Notes: generated by a model from the sequence alone, not told the origin. Positions 1 through 9,206 are shown, counted from the stretch's first letter. The stretch is 64,000 nucleotides of DNA from Echinicola soli (GCF_006575665.1 NZ_CP041253.1:2517001-2581000), one strand, 5' to 3'. Made by a program: numbers and translations.

Positions 1-287
1 ATGATCACAAAACCACCGATCAGCAATATATACCTAATGATAGTTCCGACAGATTGCCGGGTGCCGATATCCATTTGGTAACGGGTAAGGACTTTATGGA
101 CAATTATTTTTTTGACCCATTCGGTAACTATTACCAGTATAAAAACCGAAAAGATCAGAGCAATAAGGAGTCCTACGGTAAGTTTAGAGCTTCCGAGCGT
201 GACGAGAGTATACTCCAAAAAATCATTTAATCGCTCCAAAAAAGCTCCTATCCCATTTTTCTGTACATCATTTATAAGGTCTTCCAT
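1..287 (-). CDS. MscS-family mechanosensitive channel, N-terminal part (runs off the window)
   Basis: The minus strand is open from an ATG at 285-287 to the window edge (95 codons, no stop). The protein has a short amphipathic start, a hydrophobic membrane helix at about residues 37-55, a basic linker, and then a segment of the form IGTRQSVGTIIRYILLIGGF, which matches the second helix of small MscS-type channels. These channels open under membrane tension and release solutes during osmotic downshock. The C-terminal pore and beta domains lie outside the window, so the family call rests on this N-terminal part only. It is divergent from the GNAT-nitrilase gene at 440, with about 150 bases between them. 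Confidence 0.7.
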   Translation of the reverse strand, partial: MEDLINDVQKNGIGAFLERLNDFLEYTLVTLGSSKLTVGLLIALIFSVFILVIVTEWVKKIIVHKVLTRYQMDIGTRQSVGTIIRYILLIGGFVI

Positions 288-439
288 ATTGTTCTTCTAG
301 TGTAGCCATATGATAAAGTGAACACAAAATAATAATATTTATATTGTGAAACCAGTTGAAAACTGACTGATTTAATTATTATTGGCATGGGTTAGATACA
401 GATAGTTTAAGATATTTGTAACTATAAATATGAAGTGAT

Positions 440-1981
440 ATGAGTAAGCAAAAAGAGGAACTGGAGCACAGGCTTAAGCTCAGGAATATTCATCTATCCG
501 ATTACAATGACATCCGGGAGTTGATGACACTGATTTACGAGCAAAAAGGAATGTCTTATACGAGGCAAGAGCTTAAAAATCAGATAAAAGCATTTTCTGA
601 AGGGCAAATTTGTATCGAGGATAATGGAAAAGTGGTGGCAGTGGCCCTGAGCGTGGTAGTGGAGTATTCCCAGTTTGGCGATAGCCATACCTATGATGAA
701 ATCACCGGGTTTGGCAAGTTTGACACGCATGATCTGGAAAATGGAGACACCCTATACGGTACCGATGTGTTTGTTCACCCTGAGTATCGAGGGCTGAGGC
801 TGGGGAGAAGGCTGTATGATGCCAGAAAGGAGCTTTGCGAAAACCTTAATTTACGGTCCATCATCGCTGGTGGGCGAATTCCCGGGTATAGCAAATATTC
901 GGAGCAAATGACCCCAAGAAAGTATATAGAATTGGTGAAGAACAAGGAGATCTATGATCCAGTGCTCTCTTTTCAGCTGGCTAATGAATTCCATGTCCGA
1001 AAAGTTATCACCAAATATTTGCCGGAAGACAAGGATTCCAAGGCATTCGCGACCCTATTGGAGTGGAACAATATCTACTATGAGAAAGATGAAAAGCTCA
1101 TTGGAAACAGCAAGTCTATTGTCCGGCTGGGACTGGTGCAGTGGAAAATGAGACGGTTTAAGGATGTGGATGATCTGATGCAACAGGTGGAGTTTTTTGT
1201 GGATACTGTTTCCGGCTATAAATCGGATTTTTGCCTTTTACCAGAGTTTTTCAATGCTCCTTTGTTAGCGGATTTTAATGATATGGATGCTTCTGAAGCT
1301 ATTCGGAATTTGGCGGATTATACCGAAGAGGTGCTGTCCCGCATGAGGGACCTGGCTCTTTCCTATAATGTGAACATCATTGCAGGGAGTATGCCCGAAT
1401 ATGACGGTAAAAAACTGAGAAATGTAAGCTATCTATGCAGAAGGGACGGTACTATCGACAAGCAATATAAGTTACACATTACTCCTGATGAGCAGGCCTA
1501 TTGGGGCTTACAGGGAGGAAATGGTATCAGTGTGTTTAATACAGACGCGGGTAGGATCGGGATTTTGATCTGTTATGATGTGGAGTTTCCGGAGCTAGGC
1601 AGGATACTTGCTGAGCAGGAGATGGATATTTTATTCGTGCCTTTCTGGACGGATACCAAAAATGCCTACCTTCGTGTGAGTACCTGTGCCAAGGCCAGAG
1701 CCGTCGAAAATGAGTGTTATGTGGCCATAACAGGTTCTGTAGGGAATCTACCAAGAGTAGAAAATATGGATATCCAGCATTCCCAGGCGGCGATTTATTC
1801 TCCATCTGATTTTTCCTTTCCCCATGATGCGGTAATTGCGGAAGCGTCCTTAAATACTGAAACGACCATCGTTGCCGATGTGGATTTGGATTTGCTGACC
1901 AAGCTGCGAAAAATGGGCAGCGTGAGGAACCTTGCCCAGCGGAGACTGGACCTTTATTCCATTCAGTGGAAGCGAAAGTGA
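440..1981 (+). CDS. GNAT acetyltransferase-carbon/nitrogen hydrolase (nitrilase superfamily) fusion
   Basis: This 513-residue fusion has an N-terminal GNAT-like domain (about residues 15-200), with an acetyl-CoA-loop-like segment after a VHPEYRG motif near residue 115. A nitrilase/amidase domain follows (about 225-505). The three catalytic residues of the nitrilase superfamily are visible: Glu269 in LLPEFF, Lys344 in QYKLHITP and Cys378 in LICYDVEFPE. No signal peptide is seen, so it should be cytoplasmic. Nitrilase-superfamily enzymes hydrolyse amide or nitrile C-N bonds; the substrate of this fusion cannot be read from the sequence. The start ATG has little Shine-Dalgarno character, as is usual in this phylum. 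It precedes kdsC-kdsA by 86 bases of A/C-rich spacer and may be co-transcribed with them. The architecture recurs in Bacteroidota (family knowledge). Confidence 0.88.
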   Translation: MSKQKEELEHRLKLRNIHLSDYNDIRELMTLIYEQKGMSYTRQELKNQIKAFSEGQICIEDNGKVVAVALSVVVEYSQFGDSHTYDEITGFGKFDTHDLENGDTLYGTDVFVHPEYRGLRLGRRLYDARKELCENLNLRSIIAGGRIPGYSKYSEQMTPRKYIELVKNKEIYDPVLSFQLANEFHVRKVITKYLPEDKDSKAFATLLEWNNIYYEKDEKLIGNSKSIVRLGLVQWKMRRFKDVDDLMQQVEFFVDTVSGYKSDFCLLPEFFNAPLLADFNDMDASEAIRNLADYTEEVLSRMRDLALSYNVNIIAGSMPEYDGKKLRNVSYLCRRDGTIDKQYKLHITPDEQAYWGLQGGNGISVFNTDAGRIGILICYDVEFPELGRILAEQEMDILFVPFWTDTKNAYLRVSTCAKARAVENECYVAITGSVGNLPRVENMDIQHSQAAIYSPSDFSFPHDAVIAEASLNTETTIVADVDLDLLTKLRKMGSVRNLAQRRLDLYSIQWKRK

Positions 1982-2067
1982 TTGATGTGGAAAATGACGT
2001 TGGCCATGAGCCCTAGCCTGTCCACCTAATAACCAAAAACCAATAACTAATATCCTAATAACAAATC

Positions 2068-2619
2068 ATGGAAAATTACCTTAAAGGGATAGATGAAAAA
2101 GTAGTCACAAAAGCAGCCAAAATTAAGCTCCTAATTACCGATGTGGACGGAGTGCTGACGGATGGTGGGGTTATTTATGATGACCATTACCTCGAATTCA
2201 AGAAATTCAATGTCAAGGATGGGCTCATTGTAAAAGTGCTCCAAAAGCATGGGATCAAAGTAGGCGCCATTACCGGTAGAAATTCCCCCGTGGTGAGAAG
2301 CAGATGTGAGGAACTTGGATTTGATTTTCACTACCATGGCATAAAAAATAAACGAGAGAAGCTGGAAGAAGTGCTTGATGGGATGAAACTCGATATGGAT
2401 GAGTGCGCGTATATCGGAGATGACCTTATTGATTTGCCTTTATTGATCAGGGTGGGGCTTTCTGTGGCGCCGAAGGACGCCTTGCCCTATGTGAAAGATG
2501 CGGTAGATATGGTTTCGTCGCTCAATGGAGGCAGAGGTGTCTTCAGGGAAGTGGCCGATTTAATATTGAGTTCGCAAGGACAACTTAAAAAGATTATTAA
2601 TCAGTTGAAGGAGAAATAA
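2068..2619 (+). CDS. kdsC: 3-deoxy-D-manno-octulosonate 8-phosphate phosphatase (HAD family)
   Basis: KdsC removes phosphate from Kdo-8-phosphate to give Kdo, the inner-core sugar of lipopolysaccharide, in the cytoplasm. The 183-residue length fits the family's small, cap-less subunits. HAD motif I is DVDGVLTDG with nucleophile Asp25 and acid Asp27. Motif II lies in AITGRNS, and motif IV is GDDLIDLPLL around Asp118. The stop codon abuts the ATG of kdsA, whose product makes the substrate, so the two are surely one operon. Other C0-type HAD phosphatases look similar, but the kdsA linkage makes KdsC the best call. Confidence 0.93.
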   Translation: MENYLKGIDEKVVTKAAKIKLLITDVDGVLTDGGVIYDDHYLEFKKFNVKDGLIVKVLQKHGIKVGAITGRNSPVVRSRCEELGFDFHYHGIKNKREKLEEVLDGMKLDMDECAYIGDDLIDLPLLIRVGLSVAPKDALPYVKDAVDMVSSLNGGRGVFREVADLILSSQGQLKKIINQLKEK

Positions 2620-3471
2620 ATGATGCCTGTATTTACACAACCCATGCAGATCACTGACCAGGTGGTGCTTGGGAAAGAGAAACCTGTTTTGTTTTCTGGT
2701 CCCTGTGCCGTGGAGAGCTTTGATATCTGTATGGAGATCGGAAGTACTGTTAAGAAGGAAGCGGAGAAAAATGGATTTTCTTATGTTTTCAAAGCTTCTT
2801 TTGACAAAGCTAACAGAACCTCGTCCGGTTCTTTCCGAGGCATTGGAATGGACAAGTCACTTGAAGTACTCCAGCGTGTGGGCAAGGAGCTGGGTGTGCC
2901 TTTGGTTACCGATATTCATGAGAGTTATCAAGCGGCCGAAGTTGCTGAGGTGGCCGACGTGTTGCAGATCCCCGCTTTTTTATGCCGCCAGACAGACCTC
3001 TTACTGGCTGCTGGCAAAACAGGAAAAGCCATTAAGATCAAAAGAGGCCAGTTCATGGCCCCGGAGGATATGCAATATGCCGTCGATAAGGTAAGGTCCA
3101 CAGGCAATGAGAACGTTTGCCTGACAGAGCGAGGCTTTTCGTTAGGGTATCATAACCTGGTGGTGGATATGCGCTCATTGCCCACTATGAGACAATTTGC
3201 ACCGGTGGTGTTTGATATTACCCACTCTGTACAGCAACCTGGGGGACAAGGAGGCAGTAGTGGCGGCCAGCGTGAATTTGCTCCGTTTTTGGCAAGAGCG
3301 GCAGCGGCTACGGGAGTGGATGGCTTCTTTATCGAAACCCATCCTGAGCCTGCAAAAGCACTGAGCGACGGGCCGAATATGATCCCACTTAATAGAATGC
3401 CGGATTTCCTTCAAATGCTCAAAGAATGTTGGGAGATGGGAAGGAAATACGCTGCTTTTAAAATAGAATGA
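2620..3471 (+). CDS. kdsA: 3-deoxy-8-phosphooctulonate synthase (Kdo-8-phosphate synthase)
   Basis: KdsA condenses phosphoenolpyruvate with arabinose-5-phosphate to Kdo-8-phosphate, the first committed step of Kdo synthesis. The 283-residue protein shows the family hallmarks: FSGPCAVES near the N-terminus, the [11 protein letters not shown] substrate loop, [26 protein letters not shown], and [13 protein letters not shown] near the phosphate site. It begins directly after the kdsC stop. Two ATG codons lie in tandem (2620 and 2623), and an AAGGAG inside the end of kdsC serves as ribosome binding site. A hairpin terminator follows at 3490-3518. Confidence 0.96.
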   Translation: MMPVFTQPMQITDQVVLGKEKPVLFSGPCAVESFDICMEIGSTVKKEAEKNGFSYVFKASFDKANRTSSGSFRGIGMDKSLEVLQRVGKELGVPLVTDIHESYQAAEVAEVADVLQIPAFLCRQTDLLLAAGKTGKAIKIKRGQFMAPEDMQYAVDKVRSTGNENVCLTERGFSLGYHNLVVDMRSLPTMRQFAPVVFDITHSVQQPGGQGGSSGGQREFAPFLARAAAATGVDGFFIETHPEPAKALSDGPNMIPLNRMPDFLQMLKECWEMGRKYAAFKIE

Positions 3472-3489
3472 TATATATAGATACAGAGA

Positions 3490-3518
3490 GGTCGTCTCAT
3501 TTTGTGACGGCCTTTTTT
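3490..3518 (+). terminator. Rho-independent terminator of kdsC-kdsA
   Basis: GGTCGTC (3490-3496) pairs with GACGGCC (3506-3512), including one G-U pair, over a 9-base loop. Six T residues follow (3513-3518). It lies 18 bases after the kdsA stop. Confidence 0.8.
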
Positions 3519-3600
3519 ATAGCCCTATGTTGAAATTGTTTGGTCATTTTTAAGTGCCGTAATCTTTTTGTTTTTAACTTACTTTCTTAAGTGGATTTTT

Positions 3601-5253
3601 ATGAAAGCATTATTATTTCTCAGTTGCTTTTTGCTGTTTGGTGAAGCGATGTTTGCTCAATCTGTGGCCTCTGGCGGAGCGGTTTCTTTGGAAATCCGAA
3701 ATATTTTGGAAGCGTCTACCCCGGGTAGCCCTGTTAGGGTAGGTGATGAGCTGTTGAGACAGTATGAAGAGCTGATCCAATTTTATGCTGATCGTGCGTT
3801 TACACCTGCTTGGCCGGATGATCAGCGAGGAAATGCTGCGGTTCAGGAGTTGTTGGTCCAAATTGAAGATTCCAAGTATGATGGATTGAAGCCTTCTTCC
3901 TACCATCTGTCGGCCATTAGGGAAATCGCAGCATCTTCGGATGCTGGTCGGAATCATGAAAACCCCGTTCATCAGGCCTATATGGATTTGGTGCTTTCTG
4001 ATGCTTTTCTGAGTTTAGCACATGATTTGTATTTGGGGAAAGTGTCTCAAGAAGGGTTGCAAAATTCTTGGGGAATAGAACCGAAACATGTCAAAACGAG
4101 TTTTGGAACTTTATTGGAAGAGGGGCTGTCCAGCGGCCGTATCAAAGAAAGCCTGGTTTCACTGTGGCCACGGTATCAGGTGTATAAGAGCATGCGAAGA
4201 ACCATGAAGCGGTACTTCAGGTTGGCAGAAGCAATGGAGGAACCTTGGGATAAGCTACGGGGAAAAACCATCAAAGTGAATGAGGAAAGCAGGCTTATAC
4301 CTGAGGTGAGGAAGCGCCTCCAATACTGGAATGACTTGGAGGCAGACAATAGTGGAGAGGAAGAACGGTATGATTCGAGCCTATTTGATGGGGTGAGGTA
4401 TTTCCAAAAGCGAAATGGATTAGAGGCTGATGGAATCATCGGGAAAGACACCTATACCGCACTCAATGAGAGTCCCGCTTCACTGATCCGAAAAGTAGCC
4501 GTTAACATGGAGCGGATGCGCTGGCTGCCGGATACCGTGCTGAACGGAAGGTTTGTTATGGTTAATATTGCCAATTTTCAACTAGACTATTTGCAAGATA
4601 ATGGGCTTGACACTGTTTTTACATCTAAGGTTATTGTCGGTAAGGAATACCACACCACTCCAGTTTTTAACGGTGAAATGGCCTATATCGTATTAAGCCC
4701 TACCTGGACTGTTCCCAGCTCGATTATCCGGAGGGAGATGATCCCGAAGATCAAAAAAGATGTAAGTTATCTCAGTAGGAACCACTTTAAAATTCTCACC
4801 TATTCAGGAAAAGAGGTCAGTCCTTCATCGATCGATTGGTCTAAGGCTTCTGCTGGAAATTTCCCTTACATGATCAGGCAAAGCCCCGGTACTTTCAACT
4901 CCTTGGGACAGGTCAAGTTTATTTTCCCCAATAAACATAATGTATACATCCACGACACACCTGTGAAATCCCTTTTTAGTAGAGACCTTAGGGCGTTCAG
5001 CCACGGATGTATTCGGATTCAGAAACCTGCGGAATTCGCAGCGGTACTGTTGGAAGGTGATCACAAATGGAATTTGGAAAGCATCCGTGCGGGAATGGAA
5101 AGTGGGAGGGAGACAACCGTTCTGCTCAAGAAAAAAGTACCTGTGGTACTGATCTACCTGACTTTATGGACGGATCCGGCAGGTAAGACTTACCTGAGAA
5201 AAGATATTTACGAACGAGATGAAGCAATTGCCAAAGCGTTATTGCTTGATTAA
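3601..5253 (+). CDS. L,D-transpeptidase, YcbB/LdtD type, with peptidoglycan-binding domain
   Basis: The protein is 550 residues from the ATG at 3601. An in-frame TTG at 3568 would add 11 residues before the signal peptide and has no ribosome site, so I prefer the ATG. A signal peptide ends near FAQS (about residue 20). A scaffold domain is followed by a peptidoglycan_binding_1-like segment (about 255-300, YFQKRNGLEADGIIGKDTY) and a YkuD catalytic domain (about 320-520). The catalytic motif is SHGCIRI with Cys470 and His468. Such enzymes make 3-3 cross-links in peptidoglycan or attach proteins to it in the periplasm. It is the first of two tandem paralogues; the C-terminal LIYLTLWTDPAGKTYLRKDIY tail also occurs in the next protein. 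Confidence 0.92.
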   Translation: MKALLFLSCFLLFGEAMFAQSVASGGAVSLEIRNILEASTPGSPVRVGDELLRQYEELIQFYADRAFTPAWPDDQRGNAAVQELLVQIEDSKYDGLKPSSYHLSAIREIAASSDAGRNHENPVHQAYMDLVLSDAFLSLAHDLYLGKVSQEGLQNSWGIEPKHVKTSFGTLLEEGLSSGRIKESLVSLWPRYQVYKSMRRTMKRYFRLAEAMEEPWDKLRGKTIKVNEESRLIPEVRKRLQYWNDLEADNSGEEERYDSSLFDGVRYFQKRNGLEADGIIGKDTYTALNESPASLIRKVAVNMERMRWLPDTVLNGRFVMVNIANFQLDYLQDNGLDTVFTSKVIVGKEYHTTPVFNGEMAYIVLSPTWTVPSSIIRREMIPKIKKDVSYLSRNHFKILTYSGKEVSPSSIDWSKASAGNFPYMIRQSPGTFNSLGQVKFIFPNKHNVYIHDTPVKSLFSRDLRAFSHGCIRIQKPAEFAAVLLEGDHKWNLESIRAGMESGRETTVLLKKKVPVVLIYLTLWTDPAGKTYLRKDIYERDEAIAKALLLD

Positions 5254-5343
5254 GAATGGGGATAATCAATCGTAATAGGTGATTTTCACAAAATGGCACA
5301 GTCATTGATATTTTTCTTTTACTACTAAACCAGTTGGGATTTT

Positions 5344-6951
5344 ATGGATAGATGCCAGAAATGGATCGTATTGGGCTTTTTGTTTTTTACCGCCTGTAGC
5401 CCAGAGCTAGATGAGGATACATTGGAAAAGTTCAAAGAGCGACTCAAGGGGGAAGCATTGGAGGAGGTATATGGAGTATTTGATTATCAGCCTATTTGGA
5501 TCAATGCTGAGGGGCTAAGTGAAAGTGGGGAATGGTTTTTCGAGCTGCTCGACGAGGAAATTGCCGCAGATGGTTTGGACAGGAATGATTACCAATATGA
5601 GTCGATCAAGCAGCGGATAGATAGCATAAACCAAGGGGGAGAAATTGATGCTTTGGTGAGTTTGGAACTGGAGATTTCCGAAGCTTTTATCCACTTGGGA
5701 AACGACCTGCACTATGGTAGGGTGGATCCAGACAAAAGGTCCTCCAAGTGGAAGATGGAGCCAAAAGCTATGGACCTGGATGTCAAGGATATTCTGATAG
5801 AAATAGGGAAAGGAAATGAAAGCTCCTTTAGCGAGGTCCTGGATCAATTGAGGCCCGGCAATAGGCTCTATGAAGGGCTGAGAGAGGAGATGAAAGGAGT
5901 GCTGGAAGCCGGAGGAAGCCTTGATAAACCTCATATTGAACACAAAGAGGCGCTAGAAGTGGGGGATCGCCATCAGGTGGTCGTACAGGTGCGCAAGGCA
6001 CTCGAAGCAATGGGCGAGGAGGGCATTTCCAAGTCTAAGGAGCCTGAAGTTTATGACCAGGAATTGGAGGGAGCCGTAAAGCGGTTCCAAAAAAAGCACG
6101 GGCTTAAGGAAGATGGTGTTCTGGGTGAGGATTTTTGGCGTGCTATCAATTACAGCACCGAAGATTTAATGGTGAAATTAAAAGTGAATTTGGAGCGGTT
6201 GAGGTGGTTGCCCGATTTTTTGAGCACTGATGGACCAAAAGTTCTTGTTAATATTCCAAATTATTTCATGGATTATATCGTGGATCAGGATACCGTTTTT
6301 TCTACCAGAGCTGTGGTGGGAAAGGAGTATTACCAAACGCCTGTTTTTACGGCCAAGATGAGTTATGTGGTTTTTAGTCCCTATTGGAACCTTCCCGAAG
6401 GGATTCTGTGGGCAGAGACGATACCGGCTATTCTGAAGGACAAAAACTACCTTTCTGAGCATAATATGGAGATCGTGGATAGGCAAGGGGAGCTTGTTAA
6501 ACCAAACAAGGTTCCATGGAAGAAGCTTACAAAGGAAGAGGGATTCCCTTATTTGATCCGCCAGAAGCCAGGAGATGACAATGCTTTGGGTAGGGTGAAG
6601 TTTATGTTTCCCAATTCTTATAATATTTATATCCATGACTCTCCCGCCAAGGCGCTTTTTGACAGAGATGAGAGGGCATTTAGCCATGGATGTATAAGAA
6701 TTGCAAATCCCGATGATTTTGCCGCTGTACTGCTTCAGGACAAAAAGGAGTGGGACAAAGAAGCTATTGCCGGTGCAATGCAACTAGAGAAGGAAAAACA
6801 GGTGAATTTGGAGCATAAACCATCAGTATGGATCCTATACCTCACTGCGTGGAGATCCGCCGGAGGGCTTCAGCTGAGAGAAGATGTCTATGGTAGCGAC
6901 AAGAAGCTGGCCCAGAAGATGGGGGGTGAGGTGAGTAATGCGTTTTTTTAA
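5344..6951 (+). CDS. L,D-transpeptidase, YcbB/LdtD type, predicted lipoprotein
   Basis: This 535-residue protein is paralogous to the product of 3601-5253 over its whole length but carries a lipobox (FFTACS, Cys at about residue 19), so it is probably anchored to a membrane. Domain order is the same: scaffold, peptidoglycan-binding segment (about 235-280, RFQKKHGLKEDGVLGED), and YkuD catalytic domain with SHGCIRI (Cys450). It should form 3-3 cross-links in the periplasm. The tandem order indicates a local duplication in which one copy became a lipoprotein. Its 3' end converges with the next gene, leaving only 6 bases between stops. Confidence 0.92.
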   Translation: MDRCQKWIVLGFLFFTACSPELDEDTLEKFKERLKGEALEEVYGVFDYQPIWINAEGLSESGEWFFELLDEEIAADGLDRNDYQYESIKQRIDSINQGGEIDALVSLELEISEAFIHLGNDLHYGRVDPDKRSSKWKMEPKAMDLDVKDILIEIGKGNESSFSEVLDQLRPGNRLYEGLREEMKGVLEAGGSLDKPHIEHKEALEVGDRHQVVVQVRKALEAMGEEGISKSKEPEVYDQELEGAVKRFQKKHGLKEDGVLGEDFWRAINYSTEDLMVKLKVNLERLRWLPDFLSTDGPKVLVNIPNYFMDYIVDQDTVFSTRAVVGKEYYQTPVFTAKMSYVVFSPYWNLPEGILWAETIPAILKDKNYLSEHNMEIVDRQGELVKPNKVPWKKLTKEEGFPYLIRQKPGDDNALGRVKFMFPNSYNIYIHDSPAKALFDRDERAFSHGCIRIANPDDFAAVLLQDKKEWDKEAIAGAMQLEKEKQVNLEHKPSVWILYLTAWRSAGGLQLREDVYGSDKKLAQKMGGEVSNAFF

Positions 6952-6957
6952 CCCGGT

Positions 6958-7692
6958 TTAGGAGGTTTTGTCAATGTCAATCAATACACTGGCCTGAAGA
7001 TAATCAGTGTTTGGTGCGTAGATAAAAAGACAGCCATCATCCTTAATGCTATCAATGATTGCCTTGTACTGGTTCATTGGCAGTGCGGGGCATCCCAGGC
7101 TCCGTCCCAACCGGCCATATTTTTTAATAAATTCAGGGTTGGCATATTCAGCCCCATGGATGACGATGGCCCTTTCGCGGGCATGATCGTTTACTCCTTT
7201 TTCAATGCCGTCCAATCTAAGTGAATAACCGTGTTTGCCAGAGTAGGTTTCTGCTGTGCGGTAAAAACCCAGGCTACTCATGTAGCTTGAATGGATGTTA
7301 GAGAATTTCTTGGCCATCAGTTCCCCACTGTTTCTGCCATGTGCCACCCAGGTATGGTGAAGGATTTTGCCCGTGATGGGATCGACAGTCCATAGTCTTT
7401 TTTGGGAAGACGGAAGGCTGAAATCAATGATGGTAAGCGGTTTGTCAGGAGAAACGTTGCCCTTTGCACTTAGCTTTAAAAAGCCATTAATGCCCATTTC
7501 CAGAGCTTTGGGAGAAATGGTCGTTTTGGCATTCATGCCATCAAGGTTATCAAGTACTTTTTGAATGAGTATTTCCGCGGCAGTATTTGCAGTAGACGTG
7601 ATGGGCTGTAAAGTAATGTTACGCTGGGGTGTGTACGCAAATAGGGCTGTGCTTAGCAGTAGTGCCAGCAGAAGTCCTGTTTTTCTAAGCAT
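6958..7692 (-). CDS. YkuD_2-type murein L,D-transpeptidase catalytic domain protein
   Basis: This 244-residue exported protein has a signal peptide of about 19 residues ending near LFAYTP. The catalytic domain has IHGAEYANPEF and then GRSLGCPALP, with Cys201 as probable nucleophile. That pattern fits the short YkuD_2 (PF13645-like) family, distinct from the two YcbB-like proteins upstream. It probably acts on peptidoglycan in the periplasm, but its reaction (cross-linking or cleavage) cannot be decided from sequence. It converges on the tandem transpeptidase pair, so three YkuD-fold enzymes lie within 4.1 kb. Confidence 0.85.
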   Translation of the reverse strand: MLRKTGLLLALLLSTALFAYTPQRNITLQPITSTANTAAEILIQKVLDNLDGMNAKTTISPKALEMGINGFLKLSAKGNVSPDKPLTIIDFSLPSSQKRLWTVDPITGKILHHTWVAHGRNSGELMAKKFSNIHSSYMSSLGFYRTAETYSGKHGYSLRLDGIEKGVNDHARERAIVIHGAEYANPEFIKKYGRLGRSLGCPALPMNQYKAIIDSIKDDGCLFIYAPNTDYLQASVLIDIDKTS

Positions 7693-8095
7693 ATATTCTA
7701 TTTATATTATTTCGGTGGAAAGCGTGTTAATTATTTGAGCATTAGTGTATTACTCCTGTGCTTTATAACGCAAAAGTAAAGTAATCATTGTAAATATGAA
7801 CTGAAAGGTTGTGTTATTTTGTTAAAAAAGCTGAAAATATTTCATCCATGGTGCCTGATAGTAGTAAGATTTCTGATCTTAATCATCAAACGGGATGCAA
7901 TTGAAATAATATTTGGTTAATTTTGCCGATCAAATTTGCTTCAACTTTTTGATTAAAAAGGAGTTGGGGAGTGCAGGGGCATTGGAGACGGAGAGCCCCG
8001 TAAACAAATAGGTGAAAACAATTGTTCTGAAATAGGGATAGCTTGAAATAAATTTCATTATTCTTTCAGAAAAATCCATAAATGGAAACATTAGC
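7693..8095. other. Divergent intergenic region with a possible GGGGC/GCCCC hairpin
   Basis: These 403 bases separate the minus-strand transpeptidase from the pterin operon and should carry both promoters. The only structure I see is GGGGC (7976-7980) able to pair with GCCCC (7995-7999) over a 14-base loop, about 100 bases before the first pterin gene. It matches no riboswitch I can recognise. No open frame of note is present. Confidence 0.4.
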
Positions 8096-8506
8096 ATGAA
8101 AGTAGCGGTTTATCGCAAGGAGCATTTTAATGCAGCGCATCGATTATACAATGCCGATTGGTCGGAAGAGAAAAACGAACAAGTATTTGGTAAATGCAAT
8201 AACCCTAGCTATCATGGCCATAACTATGACCTTCATGTGAAGTTGGTAGGGCCTATCAATCCTGAAACAGGCTACGTATATGACATGAAAGTGCTGAGTG
8301 ATTTGATTAAAAGTAAAGTAATAAAGAAGTTTGATCATAAAAATTTAAACCTGGATACAGATGAATTCAAAGACCTCAACCCAACTGCAGAAAACATTGC
8401 TGTGGTTATTTGGAATATTTTAAGGAAAGAAATTGAAGAAAAATACGATCTAACGGTTCGATTATATGAAACAGAAAGGAATTATGTTGAATACGACGGG
8501 CATTGA
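8096..8506 (+). CDS. 6-pyruvoyl-tetrahydropterin synthase / 6-carboxytetrahydropterin synthase (QueD-like)
   Basis: This 136-residue protein is a typical member of the PTPS/QueD family, which acts on dihydroneopterin triphosphate, the product of GTP cyclohydrolase I. Zinc-binding histidines are visible in FNAAHRL and in YHGHNYDL; Cys34 in FGKCNNPSYHGH is the likely catalytic cysteine. The last bases overlap folE, so the two are translationally coupled and form a two-step path from GTP. Without queC or queE beside it, sequence alone cannot decide between queuosine synthesis and tetrahydrobiopterin-like or folate-related pterin synthesis. Confidence 0.9.
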   Translation: MKVAVYRKEHFNAAHRLYNADWSEEKNEQVFGKCNNPSYHGHNYDLHVKLVGPINPETGYVYDMKVLSDLIKSKVIKKFDHKNLNLDTDEFKDLNPTAENIAVVIWNILRKEIEEKYDLTVRLYETERNYVEYDGH

Positions 8507-9164
8507 TATAGACAGGTCAATAGATGAAATAGGGGATGAGCATATCGGCACTTCCCATGAGACACCCTTGCGAGAGGATGCCTTTGAGATGGATGATGAG
8601 CTTAAGATGGAGTTGATTGAGAAGCATTTCAAAGACATCATGCATGTGCTGGGGCTGGACCTGACAGATGATAGCCTAAAAGGCACCCCGAGACGTGTGG
8701 CGAAGATGTTTGTGCAAGAAGTTTTTAGTGGCTTGGACCCAAAGAATAAGCCTGAAGTAAAGCTTTTTGAAAATAAATACAAATACAGTGAGATGCTTGT
8801 AGAGAAGGATATCACTTTCTTTTCTCACTGTGAGCACCATTTTGTGCCTATTTACGGAAAAGCACACGTGGCTTATATTTCCAATGGCAATGTAATCGGA
8901 CTGTCCAAGATCAACCGAATTGTTCAGTACTTCGCCAAACGCCCCCAGGTCCAGGAAAGGCTTACCGTTCAGATCGGTAACGAATTAAAGGAAATCCTTG
9001 GTACAGAAGATGTGGCAGTGGTCATTGATGCGCATCATATGTGTGTGTCTTCTCGTGGGGTAAAGGATGTAAACAGTAAGACAGTAACTTCTTTTTATAG
9101 TGGGAAGTTTGATAAGGAAAAGGCTACTCGGAAAGAATTTATGCAGTATGTGACGATGAAGTAA
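8466..9164 (+). CDS. folE: GTP cyclohydrolase I
   Basis: FolE converts GTP to 7,8-dihydroneopterin triphosphate, the entry step to folate and other pterins, as a cytoplasmic toroidal oligomer. The 232-residue protein has the zinc ligands Cys122 and His125 in SHCEHHF and Cys193 in HMCVSSRG, plus KINRIVQYFAKRPQVQERLT. It overlaps the upstream PTPS-like gene by 41 bases if started at 8466. A second in-frame ATG at 8484 lies just after AAAGGA and is an alternative start. A strong terminator follows. Confidence 0.96.
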   Translation: MKQKGIMLNTTGIDIDRSIDEIGDEHIGTSHETPLREDAFEMDDELKMELIEKHFKDIMHVLGLDLTDDSLKGTPRRVAKMFVQEVFSGLDPKNKPEVKLFENKYKYSEMLVEKDITFFSHCEHHFVPIYGKAHVAYISNGNVIGLSKINRIVQYFAKRPQVQERLTVQIGNELKEILGTEDVAVVIDAHHMCVSSRGVKDVNSKTVTSFYSGKFDKEKATRKEFMQYVTMK

Positions 9165-9206
9165 TTCGTCTATTCGTCATATTTACAGAATAAGAGCCAT
9201 TCTTAG

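Noticed and set aside
112..300. 62-codon plus-strand frame at the window start
   Set aside because: It is antisense to the truncated MscS frame, which has clear membrane helices and family motifs.
6178..6783. 201-codon minus-strand frame
   Set aside because: It is antisense to the second L,D-transpeptidase; no recognisable protein features.
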